Positions 1-13,300 of a stretch of 64,000 nucleotides of DNA are shown here, piece after piece. Position numbers and translations under genes: made by a program. Below the pieces are notes generated by a model. The model did not search any database. It was given only the letters and a program-made list of their open reading frames with translations, and was not told the origin of the DNA. The DNA lies in the NCBI GenBank assembly GCA_945859605.1, contig OX243811.1:39339244-39403243 (forward strand), written 5' to 3'. Position 1 is the first letter of the stretch. Each line of letters opens with the position of its first letter. This DNA comes from Lumbricus rubellus (taxonomy: Eukaryota; Annelida; Clitellata; Crassiclitellata; Lumbricidae).

Positions 1-1320
1 CAAAAGGTTCTCAATGTTGATTGTTATCATATCGTAATGCAACAAAATTAATTCCGGAAGCTATGGAAAACTATATTTTAATTTTTTACCTGAATTGAAA
101 CCAAAAAAGTTTAGCAATAGAAAATCAACGTGTGAAGTGGGAAAACTCTGCTAAACAAGGGGCAACCATTATTATTACAATTAATAGTTATTATTATCTG
201 TCAAAAGATTTATCTAAGAAACACTTCATGCATATAGTCACAAAATCAAGTGACAAGGAAAAGCAAAACCATAATCACCACCAATATTATTACTGATGTA
301 ATAATTAACACATGTAGTATTATTAGTGTTATGATTAATGATTATGGTAGGTAAACAATGGGGCAGAAGGAAGATCATGAAAAAATAATTCGTTGACTCA
401 GAAGAACGATTCTCTCATAGTCTAAATGGAATGTGATAATAAAAATAATACTGTTTAGCATAATCCAATGAACAACTTAACATCATAGCGTCAAAGAAAA
501 GTAGATGGCATTCCCTAGTTGGATTCGTAACAGGTATCCGGAATATTTTGAATCCTAAATCCCGTGTCGCACTAACACCTTTCCTAATGGAATTAAGATT
601 ACAAGTTCACATTTTGAGCGGCTGACTTGAGGGCTGACCTCAGCTCATTCCTAATCGATCAGCTGAACCACTGCAGACCACCAAGTGAAACTTATCTTTA
701 AGTTTCACATAATCTATGATTGTTATTCTGAACTACAACCCACACCCCAGCTTTAACCATTTAACGAAAATCAGCGTTGAATTCTCAGTTGCTTTCCGTA
801 CATGGTCATTACTATCTTAAAGTGTTAATACGATTGGTGGCATTGAGATGCAGAATTATTATTGTTAGTATAACGTTACAGAAGGATCAATCTAACGAGA
901 CTGCTACCAAAAAATGATCTGGACTTGGACTTGTATGCATTCGTTGATGTTTTGGCTAATCATCATTGTCATCATCAACATCATGCTGAATCCGCAGGTA
1001 ATATGCTAATAGACTTCCTGTTGATTAACAGTGGTCATCCCAGTCCAATCCTTCAACATTGGAACCAAATGAGAGGTGCTATATAATTATAAATCTATAT
1101 AAAATACAATACCTAGGCAGCATGCTTCTCATGAGCTTCTGCAGATGCATATAAACAAAAGTGTGTTATATTTTACCTTTGGCCTTTACCTTACAGTACA
1201 CGGAATGCAAAAAAAACCAGATGGCTGCATTGTAAGCAATTCTCAATCGTGCGGGTAAAATTTCATGCAGGATGTGATGTCAAACATACTAGAAATCGCA
1301 AACTAATGTAGTACCTCTAC
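1..1320. other. Vinculin intron left of exon 19
   Basis: AT-rich, with short tta/atta runs and a small hairpin gtgaaactta..taagtttcac near 686-709. No tail-domain exon of vinculin was recognised here, so those exons lie further left. Confidence 0.6.
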
Positions 1321-1362
1321 CAGCATAGCTTGATGGAAGTGGCGGAGGTGGTGGAGGAAAAT
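1321..1362 (-). CDS. VCL: Vinculin exon 19, second poly-proline linker motif
   Basis: Forty-two bases encoding [14 protein letters not shown], phase 1-1, between acceptor TTTCAATAG and donor GCTG|GTAGAG. A second FPPPP-type EVH1 ligand and likely SH3 ligand. The phase match with exon 18 and the vinculin context support it. Further exons must lie beyond base 1. Confidence 0.75.
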
Positions 1363-4300
1363 CTATTGAAACAGAAATCTAGTCAAGAAGTCACGTCACA
1401 AAGTACAGCATCTATAGTCAGACCCATAGCAATCAAACCTAATTGAATTACTACTGAATTTGAACACTTGTGGCATTAACTGAAGGCATGCTGTCATGGC
1501 AGGATCATGGTAATTGTAATTGAACATTTTTATGGTGCAAGTAGTCTTTCTCTAAATCAAACAGCCAATCAATTCAAATGCAACAAATATAATAAAATCT
1601 GTTAAACTACAGTTAATGTATCAGGAATGCTAAAGCAAAGAAAAGTGGAAATAAGACAGCTCTACATCTCATGAGTGCCTTAACCAAAAATCCTGAAAGG
1701 CAGCTATAATGTTAGCGACTTCGTTTTCTCGTCCTCAGCACGCAAAGGCAGGTGTCTACTGTTCAGTGTGAGTCCTCTCACACGGTCCGATCCTTCCAAT
1801 GACATAGTACACTGTACAGTCACTGTACATATCCATTTTAGAGCCATTGCTAATCCCTGTCCACTGTAGTGACCACTGTACTAATACAATGCCTCAATTG
1901 TTGATAATTACAATGCAAAATGCAGACTTAATCTACACAATGGTATGACAATTGATGAAACGAGGTGAATGTGATTGATAGACGTCATGATATTTCATCT
2001 GACGATGAATATTCACTTCATATGATTGACACAATTATTATTTAAACAATTCTATAGAGCAAAATATTTTAAAGTTGTTGTTAGAGAAAGAAATTCAATA
2101 AGAAGTACATTTACTTCATCAATAATAATTAAATGTTTGCGGAATTTTTCAGAAATTTTCTCATACTGTTCAATAACAAATAAATCTTCTTATAACATTG
2201 TTCTAACAAATACAATCTTCTCTTTTACATTACAAGGAGGATTAACATTCAAGAAAAACGAATGTTTCAATAATTGTTAATCGATATCTCAGAAAACTGA
2301 CGGCAAGTCAAAACATATCTCACAAGCAACAAGCTCTTGTACCTGAATTTACGGGAAGCAAATGAGGAAAGGCAAAACACAATGCACAGGTAACACACAA
2401 TGCACAGGTAACACACAATGCACAGGTAGCACACAATGCACAGGTAATGCACAATGCACAGGTAGCACACAATGCACAGGTAATGCACAAGTGGACATCA
2501 CAAAGTGCAGATAAATGGCTTGAGATACGAAGAAATTATCCTGTTTCTTCTTCTGAACTTATAATAACTAATGAACGACTTAAATTGACACATGTTTAAT
2601 AAAATTCCTGAATTTATTCTCCAGCATTTTACCAGCTCAGAGCATACATGTAACTTCATTACACTGACCTCATCATCTAATCCAATTGTTTTTTTCTATT
2701 ACGATTAGCACTTCATCTGAATCATACCGGTACTTGTTTGACCATACTTCCATTACTGCTCAGGATACTCTTTCACTGCAACCTGCATTTTTTACTCACT
2801 CACCCCTCAAGCAAAATGCTCAATATTCAAACTACACAGCAGACGCCTTGACTCCCCCAAGGCATATGTGCCCGGTACAGACAACACCGAACTTTCTGAG
2901 CAGACAAATACAACTATCTGAAATCTACATAAACACTTTCTTGCTACGTCAAATACGGCTGATTGCAATGCTGCATGCCCTTCCCATCAGCCCTAATGCA
3001 ACTCAGATAGTACTCTGCGAGAAGACTGAACAGTGAACAGCCAGCCGACAAAAACAAGGACTTCATGGATCTTCAGTTCAAGGCCATCAGCTCAAGGGGA
3101 CCTAGCCTTTCACAAAACAATGCAGTCAGCGCTTCATTCTGGAACACAAGGTGGTACAATCTGAGACAATAGATCCTCCTACTCCTACCATGTCTTGAGA
3201 AAAGTCCTTTGGCTACTACTGTATGCAGCTCTTGACTCTAAGTTCTGAATATCAGTCATGCAGTTAAAGTGATCAACAGTGAAGTTTAATCTATTGCAAA
3301 AATATCCATGGTAAATAAGTGCTACATATATGTAGCTTTGCAACATCAGTTATAAGTGGAACAACACATGATACAATATGCATTGAACCTGTATAACAAA
3401 AGTTCTCATAACTATAAATACTATAACCGGATAAAGCAGTGCAGAAACGCATCACAAGCAATTTGGGAAATTGCCACACGAAACCCCTGAGCAAAGCATG
3501 ATTGGAAAAAGCCAAAATCACAACTATTGCAAACAGGCAAATTACAAGGAAACAATTCTTCATGACCAAAACTAAACGTGCCAAATAGAAACTGACTTAC
3601 TTATAAAATTTATAGGGAATAATGAAGTCAGGTTAGGAAATGTACATTTGATAGGGCAGGGTGTAGGAGGGCAGGATAGGATATGGTAACAGTGGTGGTG
3701 CCAGGATTTCAGTTGGGGGGGGGGGCTGAACTCGCAGAGAAAATTTTCCATTTTCATTCCCCAAAATTTCTGACAACCTTTTTTAGTCATCCAGTCGAAA
3801 TCTTGTAGAAAAATTGTCCATTTTCACCGCCAAATTTTCTGATTTCTGACGACCTTATTTTAGTCACCTGGTTCATTTTTTGTGTGGGGGGCTAATCATC
3901 TAAATATTTTATTTTTACATGGAGAAAATGGATGGCCTTTTCGGGGGGGCTTAGCCCCTAGCCCCCTACCCCAGCGCCGCTACTGCATGGTAAGAGATGG
4001 TACAAGACATATTATATAGAACAGATTGCTGATGATATGGAAAGGCAGGGTATGACAAGGTAAGTTATGGAAAGGTGTGGTGAGGTATTTATTATTTAAT
4101 GGAATTGCAAGGTTAGTTAAGCAAAGGTTTTGTACTTGAATCACATTGTAATTTAACAATTAAAATCAAACATAAATGAAAACGTCATATGGCATATCAG
4201 CAGATGCTGCACTAAAGTTGGTCTATTTCTGTGTAGCAGCTTCTCTGTTTCATCACAGACGACTGTGATCATTGGTTACATCAGATTTCAGTAATGTCAA

Positions 4301-7300
4301 GCGTTACATTACTGAAATGCGATGAACATTGAACAAGCTCTTGAAATGAACTTCAGAATAACACTAAAGAAGCAGAATGAAAGATGCATTCATGATCAAT
4401 AATCACACGATGCACAGAATCAGGAAACTGCAAATCATCCTCAAAACCAGGCAAAACGTTTCCAGAACCGCAAATTCTGCTGTCCACAGAAAAACTAGAA
4501 GCGATTGATTGGCAGCGCATAAACAAAAACAATTCACAAGACCGGAAATCAAGTCGATCAAGCGTGGAGGAATGATGACGATGCAGTCGGCGAACCATAA
4601 AAGCATGGTTGCAGTCACCCAAGTGCAACATTGTGACAGAGTAACAACACTACTGTGCTGAAATACCTCTAGGACTATGCATTGGCATTGGACTAGACGA
4701 GAGGCCGGACATGGCTGAGCGAACGGCGCTTTCTGCTTCATCGACCAACTTCTGGAAGTCATCGCCGGACGATTTCGGAGAGGCAACTGATCGCGAGGAG
4801 CGGCTGGAAGGCACTGAACGTACAGGTAAGGTAATTGCTTACTGTAAAACATGCCACCTGGCGTTAAAGGTTGTTGTTGGCTGGACTAGTGAAGGTAAAG
4901 AGAAGCAGTTGCAATGATAAGCATCTAGATATAATAATAGATGGAGTAGACATGCTGACAACATAACAATCCTCTGCTGCTCTTTTGTTTCTGGGCTTTG
5001 TTTCTCCTTGTCCTTCTCTTTCTTCTAAGCATTCTATCTCTGCCTCTGAACAAAACGTTTATCATTCTCTCACGCCTTTCCCCCATCTCGCATATTTTAT
5101 TCTCTCTTGAAGCCCACATGCCTTTTATATCCTCTTTCACTTTTGCCAAAACTTTCCAATATCACTCTCATTCTAACTTTTGCTTCAGCTTCATGGGTTC
5201 TGTCTGCTTACTTCTTTCCTTGTGCAACTCCCTCTTTTTTCTCTCTCTTTTATTTCTATATCTGTCTATCTCTCACTGCCCATCACTCTCTTCTCATTCT
5301 CCTTTCTCTCGCTGCCTCTGTTTCTGCTACCGATTCTCTCCCATGTGCCTATCATTTCCGTTCTAGCCTTTGTTTCAGTTTCAGGATTTCTCTTTGTCTC
5401 CACTACTAGGACATATAAAGGAAGCAAGAAATACTAGATCCGCCTACAAAAAGGAAAGACAAGATCACAACATAATAAATCCTGTGATGACTAAAAATAA
5501 ACATGTTTAATAGTGTTTCTATGACATTGACTACAACAATAAACATGTTTAACAACTTGTGTTATGACTACTAAAAGAAAAAAACAATATGAAACACAAA
5601 ACAGCCATAGACGATAAAAGCCATAGACAACAGATAATATAAAAATATACCAGCAGCAAAGCAAATGGCAAAACACAATACTTAACAGTAACAAACATTT
5701 ACAATAATAAATGATAATAAATACCAACAGAAAGCATTAAAAAATACCAGTAATAATAAACAATCACAGTCTAGCAATAAAATTTTTGAAAAATAGACAC
5801 AATAAAAGTTATGACAGAAATCGCGATAAAAACACAATAATAAACAGAATAACACAACTACATGATTAACAAATAACGAAATGCAATACGATATACAGTA
5901 CACAACATCAAACAGAAATGCGTTCATTGTCAAGCAACTTGTCACATTCTAAAGAATTTACCAAGCCCTGCCAACCAACATAAGGAGGTTGGAAGAGTTG
6001 GCAGCAGCTTACCGGAGATGTGAAGCTGGTTGAAGTCAGGTGGAGGAGGGAAATCTGATGGATGAGGAGCATATTGGTTGTTATTCGCTCGCTCTCCAAC
6101 CGCCTGCCTTACTCGGCCAACAGCATTGATGAGCTGACAGAACAGCAACAGCGGTATTACTTATTTATTTGGGGGTTTTACAATTCATTTTTATTATTTA
6201 TTGTTCCTTTAATTTTTATTCAATTTTTTCATCCAATAATGTTATGCAACGGCTTCACAAACTCAAACCACATCAGGAGGAAGATGTTCATTTATTAATT
6301 TCTGTAACTTAACCAATTTGTTGAGGTCTGGTCTGCCAGACTCAGATGACAGACCTACCATGCTAATGAATATTTAGACAACTTCTTCACATACGTAAGC
6401 CACCTTATTGTACTCGTAATGTAACATATGTAAGAAAACAGATAAGAAAAAACAGCACATTCTCGTGTAATCATGTGTCTCCACGTAAAAAGCAGTTTTC
6501 AATATACAGAAAAGTACAGACCTGTGTTGCAGCAGAAACAATGATATCTTTTACAATAAGAATTCATCCTAGGACACATATGATATCATATGTTTCTACT
6601 TTGAAGCCACAAGTTATTTATTCACCAAAACGTACTTATAAACATCAGCCTAGGACAAGTTGCAACACTGGTTTTATGTTATTGTCATCAGATGGTCAAC
6701 CTCAAAGATCAACCAACCCTGCTATGTACAAGGCTGTCCACTAAACTGAGCAGACAATGCTTCAATGGTCTTTTGAGATGTTTTAAAAGTGAAGATGATG
6801 TAAAAACCGTCACCACTGATCTAACATGTTAATAAAGATTACGTTGACCAAAAGTAAAGAATATCCCTCTCATATCTGCATGTGTCATCACCCACCTGTT
6901 GATTGGCTGCTCTCCATCCTCCCACAGCCTGTGGGTCTCTCGGATTCTGTGCTAACACCTTGGCATTCTGCACCATTGGTGCAATAGCTAAACACAACAA
7001 ATGAAAGATGCAAATTCTGTTACCTGGCTATGCACGGGTTATCTCTACCTTTATAAAGAGCCTATGCGTGTAATGTTATACGATATGCATATGCTTGCAC
7101 ACTGAGATGAGCTCTAACAGGTTACACTAACACACAAACACACGTAAAATAGGGGAACAGATGATTAGGGGGGGCATCCAATGGTTGGTAGCACGCTCAT
7201 TGTTCAGCACAAATTCAACATAGTCCCGAAAGACCTTTGTGTACTCTTTAAAGATTTGCCAGCGTTCAGTGACACTCTGCTGAACTAGCAAGTCAATGTT

Positions 7301-10300
7301 CTGTGGGGAGAGGCTAGTACCAATACTATACCACAGTACAATACGTGGGCAATATCTGCCATTGTCAGAGTGGTTGGAGGGCTTACAATTGCTCAGCGCT
7401 TTGGCGTGAAATTCCGACGCAGTGTCCGCTCTGTATTCGGGAGTGCCTCTGAGTAGCGAGAGCTTGAAGGGGCGCTATAACAAGTGCACATACAAACAAA
7501 CAAACAAGCCTTTGTCGAAGTGGTTGGTGGGGGGCTTACTGTTGCGCAGGTCGTTGATGGTGTCGTTGACCCTGTCGACATATTGCGGGTCTTCACTGTT
7601 GTCTGCCTCCGACTTGGCCACCTGTAGGATTCGATGAGCACGTCGTGCGATACTCGACGTATTGTTGACGATACCCGGTGCATCGAGGTTCATGACCGCC
7701 TGCTCCGTCCTGTCGGTGTCTCGCAAGATACCATCCTCTGCAACACAAGATTTATAACACATATATGACATAAATGTACTGTACATAAAATGACACAAAA
7801 CAAATGCAGCATCATTGTTATAACCTATATGAATGTCACTTATAAAAAGCAATACTGTGTTGTCTTGATGTATAAATACACAGTTTTCACATAGGTTTCT
7901 CAGGCAGATCACATTTATGATATCATTAATATTTATGATATTTTTGATATCTAGAATAATGTCGGGCTCTTCACTCTCCAACAAGAGGGATACATTGTAG
8001 TTCACTTGGCTACTAGGAAATGACAAGCTTGCAGGGTCATCCATCTCATCATCATAGTGACCATCATAAATCATTGTCAAACAGTAATCAACATCACCCT
8101 CATCATCAGGAAGGAACCACACGAACATTAGCTCCTTGATGTTGTGTAATAACTGACCGTTTGCGCGAATAAACGCCGCTGTGTCGATGGCTTCATCAAC
8201 GAGACTCCGAAGTTTTTCCATGTTGTCCATCCATTGACCCTTGAGCAACTCAAAATGCTCCACAGACGCCTGGTTCGCTGGATTCATCAGCACAATACGC
8301 GCGGCCTTTACCATGTGCGGAATCAAGTCATCTACCTGGAAAGAAACGAAATGGTTGCTATGTAAATATGCATCAACCACCTTAATAGAATCGCTTGCAT
8401 GCAGCATTGTTTAAGTTTATCTAAAAAGGCTTCCCTCGCAGCCAGTAGAGTTCGTTACAAACAACTAGTTCATCTGCAAGTACATAACAACGACAATGAT
8501 ATGAACATAACAATGACAATTATATGAAAATAATGTTCAATGATAATGACAATGAACCTGCTGTGCAGCTGTCTGAATTCCTTCCACAGTTCGCCGATCA
8601 TTGCATCCTCCAGACTTCGCCAACGACCTTGCTGTCGATGCCAGCTTGGCTGCATGCGTTGAAAAGTTCCTAGCCTTCTCCTCAAATGTTTCTTCCCGCC
8701 TCGGAGTCCCTGGAATAACAGTGCACTGCAAATGAGAAACTCCAGAAAGGTTCTACCATAAAAAAGTCAAGACTAGAATGCAGAGGAAAAATAGAAAACT
8801 GTAACAAGTACTAAAACACCATTGTCATCAGAATCACTGTCTAGAAAGACCTTAGGCACCAATTGTCCAATTAGCGATAGATTATGATTAGATTTTGTTT
8901 AATTTAAGAATAAAGTAAAACTAGAAAATACAGGATGCGACTGAGATAATAATGAGATTAAGATGAAGCAGATTATGATTAGATCACTAAAAGACAGGAT
9001 TAGATTTACAATGAGAATGAAACTAGATCGAGAATATACTAATACTAGACTGCTGTGGCGGAAAGTGGGGCAGGCATGACTGGTCTCTCACAAACTTCTA
9101 TTTATTTTTACCATGGTGACCTGTTCTATCCTGGGCTCCATTTGCAAGTGCAAACTTTTGGTAATCTATAAGAAGATGACATCAATGCATATGTAAAGTT
9201 TCAACATGAAAATGACGTTTCAGCTCTAAATTCACATAAAACCTTGAGCTTATTCTAAAGCATCCCAGACAGCGCTTTTGAAAGGCTCTTGCTGCAAGAA
9301 GCACTTTATAAATGGTCAAATAAAATAAGATAAGTGTAGTCAATTTCTAAGTCCTACAGCCTGCACATCAAGTTCTACATTGTCACAATTTTATGCCTGT
9401 GGCATAGAAAAAGTAAACACCATAAAAAGATTTGGGTTTTTACTGAGAAAAGAATTAGTTTAAAATTTAGTTCAAAACAGAATTCAATCAAATCAGATTA
9501 GACGACATTGAATTGCATGCCACACAACTGGATTGGATTAAGATTAGATTATGATTAGATCAAGATTAGATTAAGCAGGAGGCACACCATAAGGAGACAT
9601 TGCAGCATCAGACATCATTTTCAGTGGAGTCGAAATATCCATGAAGTCATCTGCCACCTGAAAAACACAAACAAGAATAACTAACATGTGAAGACATATG
9701 CATTATGCATGCTTATATAACATGTGATGTTCTTAAAAGGTGCTATATAAATGTTCAGATATGTACACCTCTTAACTTCCAACCTGTTATAGACACTCAT
9801 TTCTGTACACTGGGAGGATGGCAGACAGAGCTGGTCGATATGGCTTCATAATCTACGCATGTTCACCAACCTAAGTAATAGTAGCGCTTGGCATTGCTTT
9901 ATACAAAAAATGAATGAACGAAATACTGTAAATAAACTAACAACAATAAATTAATTTTCAAATGGTTAGGATATAAGTGCTTGAATAAATAGGTCATGCT
10001 TAATAGACAGCTCATCTGCAAAATGCTATCCATCGGCAAAATGCTATCCATCTGCACAGCCCTTCCTCTTTATTCTCTACTTTAATATCATACTAAACTA
10101 TACCACACTGTATCATGTATTACATCACACAAACATCCTACATTACTTCTAACTAAGCACAGCCAGGCCAAAGCAAGCATGTAGAAAAATAAGAGGAAGT
10201 AAGCAAGCCACCTGTACTCATAGAACTTCTGAGTTGAATATTAAATAACTCAAACAATGTTAACCATAATTATGTTTAAAATCGACAATCAGCTTACCTG

Positions 10301-13300
10301 CGTAACAAGAGCATCCTGAATCTTGGATTTAAGCAGATTGAGCTTCTGAGACAGTTGGGCAGCAACAGCTCGTGCCTGCGGACTGTTAGCCTAAAGAACA
10401 ATTCATTGTAATGAAATAACACAGTATGCTGTCAAAGAACTATCACAAGTATTAATGTCATTTTGCAACATACTGAGTTTGATACATCATTTCAAAGGTC
10501 TTGTCTCAGGCTTCAAAATGACATCATAATTATTGCTCTAGCTTTATTCTAACCCAAAATATAAGCAAAAAAGTGATCTAATTAAAATAATTAATTAATT
10601 AACTTAATTAAAATAAAATATTATGCATACCAAGAACATTAAAATGGCTTTAAAACTTGTTTTTGAGCAAAATTTAAACAAAATTTAGATCAAATTCTGT
10701 AAAAAAACCCAAAACACACAAATATACTATTTCCTTAAATATCTCTGACGCGTAACTTCCGACTTAATACCGATTTCTGTGTGGACCGCCACAAATATGA
10801 TCATGACGCAGTCTTACCATTCCTTTGCGGCATAGGTCTGACAGTTGATCGGTTAGGCTTTCTACTTCTCCGCAAAGCTGAAGTATCTCCGCTCTTCTTG
10901 GTCCCTGCAATCCTTCGGCAACTTTTCGTCCATCACTGAGCATCATTCGCACCGCCTGCTGCCCTGCAAAGTGCAAAACACAATTTACATCTGAATCCGA
11001 CGAATTTCTCAATTAAAAATCTACACTTCCATTGATTTAACACTTTTTTAATTGAGTAGAGTAAATTTAACAGGTTTCAGTTCCGAGGTTTCAACGCACT
11101 GGATTGACTTCGGACAATGACACTACTAATAGAATAGAAATAATAACAATAAACTGAATTCCATAGCACAATTCTAAAAACAAATTACAATAAAGTTGAA
11201 AGGCACGAGTCAGTCTAAATACAGTTAATTCTCTCAATACGGTTTGTGTCACGAAAAGTAATAACATCAGAAACAATTATCAAAACTTAATCAGTGTTCA
11301 ACAATAGTAACAATATTACATATTTTTGTATATAAACATATACATTATGAATGAATGACTGAATGAATTATACACATGCAAATAAAAAAATAATGGAAAT
11401 ATAAATTAATAAAAATTAACATGTTCAACAAATAACAGTAATAATTAAAACAAAACTAAACTCATAAACAACACAAGAAAACCATTTTAAAAAATCACAA
11501 ATTAAATACAAAACCTAAGAAAAGAAAATGTTTGTAAAAACCGCATTTCAAAACTGACTCTATCAGCACTAACCGATTCCCTTGTCGTCAACACTTGGAT
11601 TTGCGAGCCATCGCTGTGCCTGCTCCAGTTTTCCGACGATCGTGTGCGCTGGCTTTCGTGTTCCACTTCTTTCCGTCGCACCGACTGCCTTCTGGCACTT
11701 GTCTTGAAGTTCACGTAACATCTGGATGATCCCCCGGGCAAGAGACATCGCCTGAGGAGAGTCACCCTGAAAGAAAACAAACCACCATGGTTTGAGCAAC
11801 CTATGATATAAAGCACAAGACAGAAACCATAGGTCGAGGTCATCGATGATAGCCACTGAGGTCAAGGTCATGCATTACAAAGCCAACACTGCCATGTATG
11901 GCCTTGACGTTGAGACTGATACTCGTAAGTCAAGATCAGGTGCCACATCGGCCTTGACACTGAGACCAGCTGTCACGTAGGTCTAACTTGCTGACATTAG
12001 AGATGATGATTAGTTCTCTGACCATTTAAAGCAGGTCCATTGGCTTTTATGTCAATGGGGTGAAATGAGTGAGGTGGTTTCCTGTTGACTTCCCCACAGA
12101 CAATTCTGGATGAGCAATTTGTCCAAGGTCGCTACGCAGCGGCTTGAGGTAGATTCAAACCTGTGAGCCTTTGGTTGCATGGCACAGAACAAACTGCAAT
12201 ATGTTGACACTACAAAAGTTTGTTCTCATGACTGAAACAAGTTTTCAAATTATAAATCCGCATTTGAGGGACACTGAGCAAAAAGAAGTTCTGGGAATCC
12301 GATCAACTCGTTTAAAGATAATACATCTGAGAAAAGCAACCAATGAATTGCCTAAGTTGACAGTAAAGTTTTTGATTTATTTTACCTTTCCCTGTTGCCT
12401 GAGTTCACACAACGCGTTGATCATGGACTCAATATTTGAAACAGTCTTCGTGATATTCTCGCTGTCCTCAGGGTTAACGCAACGATTCGCAATGCACAGC
12501 GCGTCCTCCAGTATTTGACGCAGCGCATGCTCACCTGATCGCAAAGAAATTAAATTCAACCCATCATTAAAAATCAAATTTTCTTAGCTTACTAATTTCT
12601 TAAATAACTATCTGTGTATATAAAAAATACCTTAGTTATTAATTTCAATACATAGATTTATCAAATTTATATACAAAACACATTTTATTTCCAAAAGATA
12701 ATTCTACAATAGATATACATTATATAGAGTTTTAAATTATTCAAGTTTTAAATATAGTCATAAGCTTTCGTAAATATCTTTAATGGTAATCAATTTCCTT
12801 TAATACATTTCATATATATACACAAATATATATTTTTCATTATGCTGATTTTTAATAGATCCATTGATCTTTTAAGACTAGATTTATTAATTCTCTTATA
12901 TCCATTGACTTCATTCAAAATATAGTCATTCATTTTTCCTAGTAATTATCTAAGCAAAGTAAAATAGTTGAACCCCAACATCTTACCCACCTGCACTTCC
13001 TACAAGGGCTTGCGTGTCGACCAACCAATCCTGTGCCTGCTTCATTTTTCCATCGATCACGTTCTAAACCAATCAACACATCCACATTATCAAGGTATAT
13101 GTGAAGTGGCGATTTGAGCAGGTAAAAAAGGTAAGGTATGGTAACTAAAAGGCCTCTAATAGTCTATCTATTAATTAATCTATTTGCATATACTCATCAT
13201 TCACTGATGTAATAGAAGCTGTCACATTTGAGTGCTATAAAAAACATGCTTAGGAATTTAGTGACAGCAAGTCCTTGCTAGGCGACGGGCGTGGTGGATA

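Larger units (their letters stand above)
1363..4666. other. Vinculin intron 18
   Basis: Apart from the minisatellite (2370-2500) and hAT MITE (3690-3985) nothing is recognised. A further small linker exon with phase 1-1 could hide here. Confidence 0.5.

Noticed and set aside
4998..5437. Overlapping plus-strand frames rich in F, L, S and C
   Set aside because: Low-complexity C/T tract in vinculin intron 17; no splice or homology support.
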